Below are positions 43,714 through 51,820 of a stretch of 64,000 nt of DNA, in pieces. This DNA is from a bacterium. Its GTDB lineage: Bacteria > Bacteroidota > Bacteroidia > Bacteroidales > Muribaculaceae. The notes below the pieces were generated by a model. That model was not told where the DNA came from. It saw only the letters and a list, made by a program, of their open reading frames with translations, and ran no database searches. The translations under genes and the position numbers were made by a program. Positions within the stretch are counted from its first letter, which is position 1; every line of letters begins with the position of its first letter. Location of the stretch: NCBI GenBank assembly GCA_004563195.1, contig SFTJ01000011.1, positions 18,625 to 82,624 of the forward strand. Reading direction: 5' to 3'.

Positions 43714-43745
43714 TAAAATTACTGTTTTTCAGCCAATTCCGCAAG
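43714..43745 (-). promoter_or_regulatory. Promoter of the second DUF4143 ATPase
   Basis: CTTG (43745-43742), 20-bp spacer, TAATTTTA (43721-43714), one base off the -7 consensus. The iterons begin 8 bp upstream of the -33 element. Confidence 0.5.
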
Positions 43746-43753
43746 AAAAAATA

Positions 43754-43852
43754 CACTTATTCCATTTTTTTAGACCTTATTTTACCCACTTATTCCGTTT
43801 TTTAAAGGTCAAAAACACCCACTTATTCCGTTTTTGCGATGCGAACTTGTGA
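43754..43852. repeat. Three iteron-like direct repeats with exact 33-bp period
   Basis: CACTTATTCCRTTTTT begins at 43754, 43787 and 43820. Repeats 2 and 3 also share the preceding ACCC, and part of the spacer (AGACCTTAT / AAAGGTCAAAA) is related. The period is about three helical turns, so bound proteins would sit on one face of the DNA. Confidence 0.8.
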
Positions 43853-44011
43853 CAGAGAAAAAAATAAAATTCCCACAAAACGGCGTAATACATAAGCATC
43901 GAGGCGAACGAAGAAGAATAACAATCGTCCCGGCACTCAGATATTACGCCGTAATGTGGGATTATTAAACTTATTCTTCAATAATTATTGATAATTTTTC
44001 CTCCTGAAACA

Positions 44012-44059
44012 CCAAAAGGCATAAAGCAGCGAAACGGATTCGTTGCCTTATGCCTTTGG
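44012..44059 (-). terminator. Terminator after mscS
   Basis: CCAAAAGGCATAA (44012-44024) pairs with TTATGCCTTTGG (44048-44059) with one bulged A, with further pairing inside; it lies 28 bp beyond the stop codon. Confidence 0.5.
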
Positions 44060-44086
44060 CTGATAATCTATGGTTTATCGATGTTT

Positions 44087-44923
44087 TTAATTGGCGTTGT
44101 GCACCACCATTTGCGGGTAAGGAATGTTGATGCCTTCTTTGTTGAATGTGGCGTATACTTCTTTGTTCATACCGAAGAACACATTCCAGTAGTCGGCCGA
44201 TTTCACCCAAACGCGCACGGTGACATTAACACTGCTGTCGGCCATGGCACCGAGTTCGATAAAGGGCTCGGGAGTGGTGAGAATGCGGCTGTCGGCGGCA
44301 ATCACTTTGAGCAGCACGGCACGCACTTTCTCGAAATCTTCGCCATACTCGAAGCTGAATGTGAAGTCGACACGGCGCTCTTCTTTATGGCTATAGTTGG
44401 TGCATAAAGCGTTGCTCATCACGCCGTTAGGGGCGTATATCACCTTATTGTCGGGGGTAACGAGCACGGTGTGGAAAATCTGAATTTCCTGCACAGTACC
44501 CGAGGCACCGGTACCCGACTCGATGTAGTCGCCCACCTTGTAGGGACGGAACACCAAGATGATGAGACCACCGGCGAGGTTCTGCAAGTTGCCCGAAAGA
44601 GCCATACCCACAGCCACACCAGCCGAAGCCAACAGCGCGGCAAAACCGGTCAACTCGATGCCCAAGCGGCCTATCACAGCCATTGCCAACATGATAATCA
44701 TGAGTATGTTGACCATACTGCGAAGGAATGTCTGCACGCCGGCTTCCACCTTACGGTTTTCTAAAACCTTGGCAAACAAGCGATTTATCCACTTAATGAT
44801 GTATTTACCTACTATAAAAATTACCAAAGCGGCAAGCACACGCTCACCTAATGTTACGCCCGACTCTATGAGGCGCGACACCAATTCTTGCAATTGTGAT
44901 GTAATGTTTGCTGATAATAACAT
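44087..44923 (-). CDS. mscS: Small-conductance mechanosensitive channel (MscS family)
   Basis: A 278-residue inner-membrane channel that opens on hypo-osmotic shock. After an N-terminal helix pair (residues 25-45 and 60-85) comes the pore helix and beta domain: GIELTGFAALLASAGVAVGMALSGNLQNLAGGLIILVFRPYKVGDYIES, with the Ala/Gly-packed TM3, followed by VQEIQIFHTVLVTPDNKVIYAPNG and the C-terminal alpha/beta domain. Length equals that of E. coli MscS. It follows the LtaS-like gene by 54 bp on the same strand, and the two are probably cotranscribed. Confidence 0.94.
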   Translation of the reverse strand: MLLSANITSQLQELVSRLIESGVTLGERVLAALVIFIVGKYIIKWINRLFAKVLENRKVEAGVQTFLRSMVNILMIIMLAMAVIGRLGIELTGFAALLASAGVAVGMALSGNLQNLAGGLIILVFRPYKVGDYIESGTGASGTVQEIQIFHTVLVTPDNKVIYAPNGVMSNALCTNYSHKEERRVDFTFSFEYGEDFEKVRAVLLKVIAADSRILTTPEPFIELGAMADSSVNVTVRVWVKSADYWNVFFGMNKEVYATFNKEGINIPYPQMVVHNAN

Positions 44924-44977
44924 AAATTAATTATTTGTTGTTTGTTAGAAATTATTCTTGCAATAGGGGTTGTATAT

Positions 44978-46798
44978 TTAATGCAATTTATCGAGTTTGT
45001 AATACGACTTTTGTAGAATGGCTTTAGCCCTATCGATGCGCTGAGCACATGGAGCGGGGCTCTCCGCTATGGGCAGATGGCTTGTGATGTCGTAGACCGA
45101 GTGTCCGGTGCTGTCGACAAACACTATGCCGCTCGGCCAAGAGCAATAGGCAAACGGATAGGTGTAGTTGGCGCTCAACACATTTCGGCTCCATTCATAG
45201 CCGGCATGCGATAGCCCCATCTGCGCCAGCAGAGTGGCACACAGGTCGCTCTGATTCATTATCACATCGATGCTGCGCGGCTCCTTGATGGCTCCGCCAA
45301 GCCACAACATGGGCGAATGGAAGAAGCGCATGTCCTCGTAGGTGATATTATAGAGATAGCCATGGTCGGGCACGAGAATAATGAGCAGATTGTCCCACAC
45401 GGGCAATTTCTTCAGGCGGCGGATAAGGCGACCTACGCACTCATCGGTATAAGCAAAAGCATTGAGCACCTTGTCGTCGAGGCGATGATAGGGCACCTCG
45501 AAGGGTTCGTGACTGTTGATGGTCTGCAAATTGAGCAACCACTGTTTGCCGAGTTTGCCATCGGCAATGAGTCGATAAGCCCTTTCGGCAGTGATGCTGT
45601 CGTTCACACCCCACTTGCTGCTAACAACATCTTTCTTGGAGAAATCGTTGCTGCTAATAAGGTGATCGTAGCCGGCTGAACTAAGATAACGACTCTTGCC
45701 CATCACCTCAATGTCGCCACCATAGATGTAGTGAGTGCTATATCCGGCCTCTTTCAACGAATTGGCAATGCCGGGCAGATATTGCAGCTTATCGGGCAAA
45801 CGCATAAGGCTGACGGTGGGATAACTGATGTAACCGCCATTGAGCGAAACGGTGCCGCGGTCGGTGCGGAAACTGTTGCTATAATAATTGGTCCAAAATA
45901 TGCCTTCGGGGATGAGTCGCTCTATGTTTACCGCCACATTTTTCTCGCCGCCAAGATTCTCGACAAACGATGCTCCGAAGCTCTCCATAGTCACAATAAG
46001 CACTTGAGGACGCTGATTGCAGAGCAGCGTGTCGGTGATGTCATCAAGATTGCCCGGGTACAAACCTTGAAATATGCTGTCGCACTTGGCATCGTCAATA
46101 AAGTGAAATTCATCGGCGAAACAGCTACTCACGTTAGCCGACGACACAAGGCTGAATGCCGGATTTACGGCAGCATGATTGAGAAAAAGTCGCTGCGAAT
46201 AGTAAGCCTTGCCCACATTCATCACACTCGCGCCTATGCCACCCCTTATCATAATGAAAATCACACCACCCACCAATAGCCACAACAGCGAAGCATTAAG
46301 GCGGTTATACACATCGTTGAGCACACGCGGCGTGAGCTTGATAATAGTCACGGCAAGCGCCGAAATCAAAGCCACGGCAAGCGCCACACATATCACAATA
46401 AATGCAATGCTCACACTATTGGCTGCGTTTTGCGGACTTGCCATATAGGAGAAAATAGCGAAATTGATTTTAAATTTCCAATGCTCGTAGAGCACCACAT
46501 CGGCTCCTATTACAAGCGCCAATAAAGCCGCCACCACTATCCAATAGGGGCGCAACACCTTGCGAAAAGCAAAGCGCGGAATCCAAAACGAGAGCAAACA
46601 ACACAGCCAAGGAACGATAAGCAGATAACCGCTCGTCGACAGGTCGATGGTAAACCCATGCAACAACACTTCGAGCACATCGCCTATCGAAAAATTATCT
46701 ACTGTATGATTGTAGGTCATAAATATCACCTTGCCCACGGTAAATATCACCATAAAGCAAAGCAAAATTTTGACTATGAAATATATACGGCCTTTCAT
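44978..46798 (-). CDS. LTA-synthase-like sulfatase-fold membrane protein
   Basis: A 606-residue protein with five membrane helices in residues 1-210 and an extracytoplasmic alkaline-phosphatase/sulfatase-fold domain (about 260-580). The catalytic domain begins QVLIVTMESFGASFVENLGG, has the threonine nucleophile region NSFRTDRGTVSLNGGYI, and the metal-binding VPDHGYLY with a later histidine. Homologues in Gram-positive bacteria polymerise glycerophosphate; in Gram-negative bacteria they add phosphoglycerol or phosphoethanolamine to glycans or lipids. The presence of a glycerophosphate locus 4 kb away is suggestive but not proof. Forms an operon with mscS. Confidence 0.88.
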   Translation of the reverse strand: MKGRIYFIVKILLCFMVIFTVGKVIFMTYNHTVDNFSIGDVLEVLLHGFTIDLSTSGYLLIVPWLCCLLSFWIPRFAFRKVLRPYWIVVAALLALVIGADVVLYEHWKFKINFAIFSYMASPQNAANSVSIAFIVICVALAVALISALAVTIIKLTPRVLNDVYNRLNASLLWLLVGGVIFIMIRGGIGASVMNVGKAYYSQRLFLNHAAVNPAFSLVSSANVSSCFADEFHFIDDAKCDSIFQGLYPGNLDDITDTLLCNQRPQVLIVTMESFGASFVENLGGEKNVAVNIERLIPEGIFWTNYYSNSFRTDRGTVSLNGGYISYPTVSLMRLPDKLQYLPGIANSLKEAGYSTHYIYGGDIEVMGKSRYLSSAGYDHLISSNDFSKKDVVSSKWGVNDSITAERAYRLIADGKLGKQWLLNLQTINSHEPFEVPYHRLDDKVLNAFAYTDECVGRLIRRLKKLPVWDNLLIILVPDHGYLYNITYEDMRFFHSPMLWLGGAIKEPRSIDVIMNQSDLCATLLAQMGLSHAGYEWSRNVLSANYTYPFAYCSWPSGIVFVDSTGHSVYDITSHLPIAESPAPCAQRIDRAKAILQKSYYKLDKLH

Positions 46799-46862
46799 TG
46801 CACCAAATTAGTATAGTTTATTTTACTGTGCAAAAACACACAAACGCGTGTTTTTGAGACGC

Positions 46863-46870
46863 CAAAATTA
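46863..46870 (-). promoter_or_regulatory. -7 element of the LtaS-like/mscS operon
   Basis: TAATTTTG on the minus strand, 65 bp before the start codon. Confidence 0.45.
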
Positions 46871-46924
46871 CTACTTTTTTTCTCCATTTTAAAACTTTAA
46901 TTACCACATTAATGATAGTTTTAG

Positions 46925-46932
46925 TAATTTTG
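46925..46932 (+). promoter_or_regulatory. -7 element of the LD-carboxypeptidase gene
   Basis: TAATTTTG, 40 bp before the start codon and divergent from the LtaS-like promoter. Confidence 0.45.
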
Positions 46933-46972
46933 CAAAAGAATAACGAAAAATAGCAACTAAAAAACCATAATA

Positions 46973-47950
46973 ATGAAAATCACCACTGCAATTATAAGCA
47001 TAATGATGGTTATGCTGAGCCTTCCAAGCCTGCATAGCCAAGAGCCGGTGCGGCCGGCATTCTTGAAAGAAGGCGACAAAATAGCCATAATCTCACCGGC
47101 AAGCGTGCCCGACAAACTATTTGTAGACGGTGGCGCCGAGATATTGCGCCAATGGGGACTGATACCCGTATACGGCACCCATGTATGCTCGCAAAACGGC
47201 ACCTTTGCCGGCACCATCACACAGCGCGGCAACGACCTGCAATGGGCACTGACCGACCCTGAAATAAAAGCCATAATGTGCTCACGCGGCGGTTATGGGT
47301 CGATACAGGAACTCGTGAGAATGGATACGAACATCATCAAAAACAATCCCAAGTGGATAATCGGCTATAGTGACATCACCGCCATACACGGCGCAATGGT
47401 GAGCAATGGCGTGATGAGCATACACGCTCACATGCTCGAGCACCTCAACAAAACCAAAGGCGAAGACGAAAGTTCGCAATATCTGCGCAATATGCTGTTC
47501 GGAGAGATGCCTGTGTATACCGTAGAGCATCACCCGCTCAACAAGCAGGGCAAAGCCTCAGGCACTCTTGTGGGCGGAAACCTGTCGCTTATCACATCGA
47601 TTGCCGGCTCGAAGTTTAATTTTCTCGACCGTCGCGACGATATCATACTCTTCATCGAGGACATCGACGAAAACCTTGAGCACCTCAATCGCATGACCTA
47701 CCAACTCATAGCATCGGGCGTGATAGATAGGGTGAAAGCAATAATCTTAGGCGACTTTGGCGGTTATCGCCCCACTGCCGACTTCGACACCGTGGAGCAG
47801 ATGTTCGACTCTATTTTTCAAAACTACAATATTCCCATCTGCTACAAATTCCCCTGCGGACACACATTCCGCAATTTCCCTATGATAGAAGGCGCCAAAG
47901 TCACGCTCACCATCACCGGCGAAAGCACCACCCTGCAGTTTGATATTTAA
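46973..47950 (+). CDS. LD-carboxypeptidase (peptidase family S66), exported
   Basis: Removes the terminal D-alanine of murein tetrapeptides (LD bond). The 325-residue protein has the S66 catalytic set: serine in WIIGYSDITAIH, glutamate in ILFIEDIDENLEHLNRM and histidine in FPCGHTFRNFPM, plus GGNLSLITSIAGS. Unlike the cytosolic LdcA of E. coli it has a signal peptide (MKITTAIISIMMVMLSLPSLHSQ), so it should act on murein or murein fragments in the periplasm. Its neighbours do not form a clear peptide-recycling cluster. Confidence 0.9.
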   Translation: MKITTAIISIMMVMLSLPSLHSQEPVRPAFLKEGDKIAIISPASVPDKLFVDGGAEILRQWGLIPVYGTHVCSQNGTFAGTITQRGNDLQWALTDPEIKAIMCSRGGYGSIQELVRMDTNIIKNNPKWIIGYSDITAIHGAMVSNGVMSIHAHMLEHLNKTKGEDESSQYLRNMLFGEMPVYTVEHHPLNKQGKASGTLVGGNLSLITSIAGSKFNFLDRRDDIILFIEDIDENLEHLNRMTYQLIASGVIDRVKAIILGDFGGYRPTADFDTVEQMFDSIFQNYNIPICYKFPCGHTFRNFPMIEGAKVTLTITGESTTLQFDI

Positions 47951-48069
47951 GCAAAATCAGCCATTAGAGAGAGTCTTGCTTCGCACAAGTTTCTAACGAC
48001 CGACATCGGAAAATGTATGTTATATTTAGCCGATTCACATTAAGCTGCTACATTTGCCACATATAGAAA

Positions 48070-48180
48070 TTATAGATCTTGATGTGCGACTATGACATAA
48101 AGTTCATTAACGAGGAGATTACCAAATTTGGCAGGCCATCCCTGTTTTTGAAAACACTTGAGAAGTTCCTCTTTCGCCAT
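48070..48180 (-). CDS. Small ORF behind the caspase-like gene (36 aa)
   Basis: A 36-codon frame starting MAKEELLKCFQKQG and ending VIVAHQDL lies 42 bp after the caspase-like gene on the same strand. Composition is protein-like (charged helix, then hydrophobic strand), but the plus strand also has an open frame here (from 48082). It may be a small partner protein, the remnant of a larger gene, or chance. No family recognised. Confidence 0.25.
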   Translation of the reverse strand: MAKEELLKCFQKQGWPAKFGNLLVNELYVIVAHQDL

Positions 48181-48222
48181 ACCCCATCAACTGCAACCAA
48201 AAGAATTTCAAAAAAACTCTCT

Positions 48223-48789
48223 TTATACTATTGTAAAACCAAGTTTGTTTAGTTGATTTTGATAATCAGCCATATGTTTCTTATATGTTGTGACTGAAGT
48301 GTAATTAAAAATTTCATGGAAATATGCAAGCTCATTTATGAATGCTGCCGTAGAATCTACACATTCTGTATATCCTGATACAGTTTTAGCACCAACCTTT
48401 CTTTTGAAACGCTTGATTATTTCTTCATCACATTTCAATGTTTCGCAGGTGCTAAAATGTATATGGCGATTTAGGAATGAATCATAAGGAGTGACCATAT
48501 CGGCTATATCGTTAAGAGAAATATTGTTTTTCCCATTTTGTGTTAAAGACAAGTTCTCCGGTTCTCCGTGAAAACTAAAATATACTACACCAAATTTATT
48601 CTGAAAGTGTTTATCCGCTATCTTTTTAAGATAATATTCAAGTTCTTGCCGAGTTACAATTTGGCGATAGATATAATCAATCCCCATTTGCTGTTTCATA
48701 AACTCAAGCAGAGGCAAAGCAGCAAATTGATTATCTGTTCGATATTTCGCAAATTCACCCGTTTCAAAACAAATTATGTCTTTTTCCAT
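48223..48789 (-). CDS. Caspase-like (CHAT-type/DUF6642-like) protein
   Basis: From ATG 48789 the product has 188 residues; the frame is open further upstream but the promoter lies inside that extension. Segments KFGVVYFSFHGEPENLSL (His74) and HIHFSTCETLKCDEE (Cys115), followed by TVSGYTECVDSTAAFINELAYF, match the His-Gly / hydrophobic-strand-Cys layout of clan CD peptidases such as CHAT and gingipain-like domains. No signal peptide, repeats or other domain is fused, so any protease would be cytosolic and single-domain. It resembles small Bacteroidetes proteins I know as DUF6642; that name is from memory. GC content is lower than in neighbouring genes, suggesting transfer. Confidence 0.6.
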   Translation of the reverse strand: MEKDIICFETGEFAKYRTDNQFAALPLLEFMKQQMGIDYIYRQIVTRQELEYYLKKIADKHFQNKFGVVYFSFHGEPENLSLTQNGKNNISLNDIADMVTPYDSFLNRHIHFSTCETLKCDEEIIKRFKRKVGAKTVSGYTECVDSTAAFINELAYFHEIFNYTSVTTYKKHMADYQNQLNKLGFTIV

Positions 48790-48812
48790 AAGTAAATAAT
48801 ATTTATTTCGCT

Positions 48813-48847
48813 CAAAGTTACAAATTCTCACAATAACGATTCGCAAT
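48813..48847 (-). promoter_or_regulatory. Promoter of the caspase-like gene
   Basis: TAACTTTG (48820-48813) with ATTG (48847-48844) 23 bp upstream on the minus strand. Its position supports the start codon at 48789. Confidence 0.45.
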
Positions 48848-48936
48848 AATTTACTAAAGCATCGTCGGAGCAGAACATCTGTTAGCACATGGCATCGCTG
48901 TATTGAGGCATACAGCCTTCGACTTTATAGTTATAA

Positions 48937-48960
48937 CCACCGGGGCGGGTGCCTCGGTGG
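48937..48960 (-). terminator. Terminator after glpR
   Basis: CCACCGGGGC pairs with GCCTCGGTGG (one G-U) around a GGGT loop, 20 bp beyond the glpR stop. The 3' flank on the minus strand is AT-rich rather than a pure T-run. Confidence 0.5.
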
Positions 48961-48980
48961 GTGCTATAATAATATTATGA

Positions 48981-49763
48981 TTATCGAGCTATGATAAGGT
49001 CGATGCCGAGTTCTTCGAGGCGAGTTATAGCCGACTGTGGGATACCGGGGTCGGTGATTATGATGTCGATATCCGAAATCTCGGCGATTTTACTGAACCC
49101 TCGGCGGCCGAATTTGCTGGAGTCGGCGAGTACGATGGTTTTTTGGGCTGTACGCATCATGGCTTGATTGAGTTCGGCTTCGCGGATATCGGTTGTGGTG
49201 ATGCCGAAGTCGAAGTCGATGCCGTCAACGCCGAGGAATAGTTTGCTGCAAGCCACCCCTTCGAGATAACGCTCGGCTTGGCGCCCCACCACCGACAAGC
49301 TGCTGTGGCGCAGCATGCCGCCGAGTTGCACTATCTCCACATCCTCTTCTTGCGAGAGCACATTGGCAGCCACTATCGAGGCAGTGATGAGCGTGAGCTT
49401 GTGCACCGGTTTTATTTGGCGAGCAAAGGCATGGATGGTGGTTCCGGAGGCGAGAATAATGGAGTCATCGCAGCAAATTAGAGCTGCAGCTTCGCGCCCA
49501 ATGTTGTGCTTCTCGGTAGTGTAGAGTTTTTCTTTCTCGCTCACGTTGCGATTGTTGATATATGGGTTCATCAAGATAGCCTTGCCGTGGCTGCGATAGA
49601 GTTTGCTTGCTTTTTCGAGTTCGGTAAGGTCTTTGCGAATGGTCACAAGCGAGACATTGAGCATAGCGGCGAGGTCGGTAACGAGCACCGACTCAAATTG
49701 CATCAGTCGCTCAAGTATGGCGGCATGTCTCTCTTCTTTCGATATTAATTTGCTGTCTGGCAT
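48981..49763 (-). CDS. glpR: DeoR/GlpR-family transcriptional repressor
   Basis: A 260-residue regulator with the DeoR winged helix at residues 9-65 (KEERHAAILERLMQFESVLVTDLAAMLNVSLVTIRKDLTELEKASKLYRSHGKAIL) and the DeoR sensor domain at 85-245 (ISO-CoT fold: ILASGTTIHAFARQI, LTLITASIVAANVL, VQLGGMLRHSSLSVVG, KLFLGVDGIDFDFGITTTDIREAELNQAMM, TIVLADSSKFGRRGF). It is divergent from glpABC, so glycerol-3-phosphate is the likely inducer. Direct repeats over the glpA start site (50069-50106) are the probable operators. Confidence 0.88.
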   Translation of the reverse strand: MPDSKLISKEERHAAILERLMQFESVLVTDLAAMLNVSLVTIRKDLTELEKASKLYRSHGKAILMNPYINNRNVSEKEKLYTTEKHNIGREAAALICCDDSIILASGTTIHAFARQIKPVHKLTLITASIVAANVLSQEEDVEIVQLGGMLRHSSLSVVGRQAERYLEGVACSKLFLGVDGIDFDFGITTTDIREAELNQAMMRTAQKTIVLADSSKFGRRGFSKIAEISDIDIIITDPGIPQSAITRLEELGIDLIIAR

Positions 49764-49829
49764 AATCAGTGATGTGTTATTAAGGTGTTATATTTCTCAA
49801 AAAAGGCGCTAAGTGAACCTTATCTTTTG

Positions 49830-49837
49830 CAAATATA
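49830..49837 (-). promoter_or_regulatory. -7 element of glpR
   Basis: TATATTTG on the minus strand, 67 bp before the glpR start. GAACCTTATC just downstream resembles the GAAACCTTA operator repeat at the glpA side. Confidence 0.5.
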
Positions 49838-49903
49838 CGCAACCATTTTCGGAATTATATGATAATAGAGTTAAAAAAATAGAAAGCCGACACTTTGATT
49901 TGC

Positions 49904-49914
49904 TTCGTAACGAA
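49904..49914. promoter_or_regulatory. Small palindrome, possible GlpR/DeoR operator
   Basis: TTCGT-A-ACGAA, a perfect inverted repeat midway between the divergent promoters. Confidence 0.4.
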
Positions 49915-49960
49915 ACATCGCCACAAACTATGCCATATTGGTCTGTTTGCGTATTTATTT

Positions 49961-49991
49961 TTTGCATATTTTACATATTAAGGTAGTTTTG
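49961..49991 (+). promoter_or_regulatory. Upstream glp promoter P1
   Basis: TTTG (49961-49964), 19-bp spacer, TAGTTTTG (49984-49991). Confidence 0.6.
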
Positions 49992-50034
49992 CACTAAAAA
50001 AACACCTTAATTTCACAAAAAAACAATAAAAACT

Positions 50035-50066
50035 CTTGCATTTAGAAAAAATCAATACTAATTTTG
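50035..50066 (+). promoter_or_regulatory. Downstream glp promoter P2
   Basis: CTTG (50035-50038), 20-bp spacer, TAATTTTG (50059-50066). The operator repeats start 3 bp after the -7 box. Confidence 0.65.
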
Positions 50067-50068
50067 TT

Positions 50069-50106
50069 GCGAAAAGAAACCTTATGCTTTAGCGAAAGAA
50101 ACCTTA
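50069..50106. promoter_or_regulatory. Direct-repeat operator at the glpA start site
   Basis: GCGAAAAGAAACCTTA (50069-50084) and GCGAAAGAAACCTTA (50092-50106): the shared GAAACCTTA cores are 22 bp apart, two helical turns. They cover +1 of P2 and lie downstream of P1, so a bound repressor would block both. Confidence 0.65.
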
Positions 50107-50186
50107 AAGCGTTACTTTTCGAAAACATACAACAGAAAATAAAAACAACAACTATTCAATAAAAACAAAATCGACAGCATAAAGCG

Positions 50187-51815
50187 ATGATCGACGAGAC
50201 AAAAAAAGAATACGATGTGATTGTGATAGGCGGAGGCATCACGGGAGCCGGCACCGCACGCGACTGCGCGATGCGAGGGCTGAAGACACTCCTTGTGGAA
50301 CGCTACGACCTGACAACGGGAGCCACAGGCCGCAATCACGGTTTGCTTCACAGTGGTGCTCGCTATGCAGTAACCGACCACGAGAGTGCCGAGGAATGCA
50401 TACGCGAGAATATGATATTGCGCAACATAGCGCGCCACTGCGTGGAGGAAACCGACGGCTTGTTTATCACACTTCCCGAGGACGACATGGCTTATCAAGC
50501 CACATTTATCGAGTCGTGCCGGCGCGCAGGCATCAATGCCGAGGCCATCGACCCTGCCGAAGCACGCATCCTCGAGCCGGCTGTCAACAAAGACCTCATA
50601 GGCGCAGTGAGAGTGCCCGACGGAGCGGTCGACCCTTTCCGTCTGACTATGGCTAACATCTACGATGCCCGAATGCACGGCGCCGACGTGCTTACCTATC
50701 ACGAAGTGGTGGACCTGATAAAGCAAGGCAATCGCGTGGTGGGCGTGCGACTGCTCAATCATCATAATCGAAAAATTAAGGATGTTCGTGCCCAAATCAC
50801 TATCAATGCCGCAGGTATCTGGGGACAAAAAATAGTGCAAATGGCAGGAGCTCAAATAGGTATGTTTCCGGCAAAGGGAGCATTGCTGGTGTTTGGACAC
50901 CGCGTGAATAATGTGGTGATTAACCGATGCCGCAAGCCCGCCAATGCCGACATTCTGGTGCCCGGCGACACAGTGTGTGTGATAGGCACCACCAGCGACC
51001 GCGTGCCATTCGACACCGTCGACGACATGCGCGTAACCCCCGAAGAGGTCGACTTGCTGATGCGTGAAGGCGAGAAACTGGCACCATGCCTTGCCACCAC
51101 TCGCATACTCCGCGCTTATGCCGGAGTGCGACCACTCGTGGCTGCCGACAACGACCCCTCGGGCCGAAACATCAGTCGCGGCATAGTGTGTCTCGACCAC
51201 GAAGAGCGCGACGGCATAGCCGGATTAATCACTATCACCGGCGGCAAACTCATGACCTATCGACTGATGGCAGAATGGGCCACCGATATGGCTTGCCGCA
51301 AACTCAGTGTGAACAAGCAGTGTACCACTGCCACCACTCCACTCTACGGCTCGGAACTCAAGCCAGGCGAGACTCGCGCCAAAAAGACCTACAGCATGGG
51401 CGAAAAGGTGGCATTCCGCGCCGCCGAAGGCCGCCACGGCACACTCAGCAAGAATGTGCCTAACGCCGATATCTACGACAATGCCCTGGTGTGCGAATGT
51501 GAGCAAGTGACCGTGGGCGAAGTGAAATATGCCATCGAAAACCTTAATGTGCACAATATGCTCAACCTGCGCCGCCGCACTCGCGTGGCTATGGGCACCT
51601 GTCAGGGCGAACTCTGCATGTGTCGCGCAGCAAGCATCCTCGCCAAGAGCGACGGCGACGCCATAAAGGCTCAGCACGACCTGGTGGACTTTGTGAATGA
51701 GCGCTGGCACGGCATGTATCCCGTGGGATGGGGCGACACATTGTGTGAAGGCCAGTTTACCTCGATGATATATGAAGGAATGTGTGGACTCAATGTGTTT
51801 GACAAAAACGACTAA
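50187..51815 (+). CDS. glpA: Anaerobic glycerol-3-phosphate dehydrogenase subunit A
   Basis: Catalytic FAD subunit that oxidises sn-glycerol-3-phosphate to dihydroxyacetone phosphate. The 542 residues match E. coli GlpA in length. The FAD-binding motif is VIVIGGGITGAGTARDCAMRGLKTLLVE near residue 12; the C-terminal [2Fe-2S] BFD-like domain has CECEQVTVGEVKYAIENL and MGTCQGELCMCRAA, giving the four cysteines. glpB begins 5 bp later and glpC 11 bp after that. The complex is membrane-associated through GlpC and passes electrons to menaquinone, usually for fumarate respiration. Confidence 0.96.
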   Translation: MIDETKKEYDVIVIGGGITGAGTARDCAMRGLKTLLVERYDLTTGATGRNHGLLHSGARYAVTDHESAEECIRENMILRNIARHCVEETDGLFITLPEDDMAYQATFIESCRRAGINAEAIDPAEARILEPAVNKDLIGAVRVPDGAVDPFRLTMANIYDARMHGADVLTYHEVVDLIKQGNRVVGVRLLNHHNRKIKDVRAQITINAAGIWGQKIVQMAGAQIGMFPAKGALLVFGHRVNNVVINRCRKPANADILVPGDTVCVIGTTSDRVPFDTVDDMRVTPEEVDLLMREGEKLAPCLATTRILRAYAGVRPLVAADNDPSGRNISRGIVCLDHEERDGIAGLITITGGKLMTYRLMAEWATDMACRKLSVNKQCTTATTPLYGSELKPGETRAKKTYSMGEKVAFRAAEGRHGTLSKNVPNADIYDNALVCECEQVTVGEVKYAIENLNVHNMLNLRRRTRVAMGTCQGELCMCRAASILAKSDGDAIKAQHDLVDFVNERWHGMYPVGWGDTLCEGQFTSMIYEGMCGLNVFDKND

Positions 51816-51820
51816 GCATT

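Noticed and set aside
48001..48252. Plus-strand frame from 48082 reading MCDYDIKFINEE
   Set aside because: It overlaps the end of the caspase-like gene on the opposite strand, has no promoter, and is less likely than the already doubtful minus-strand frame.
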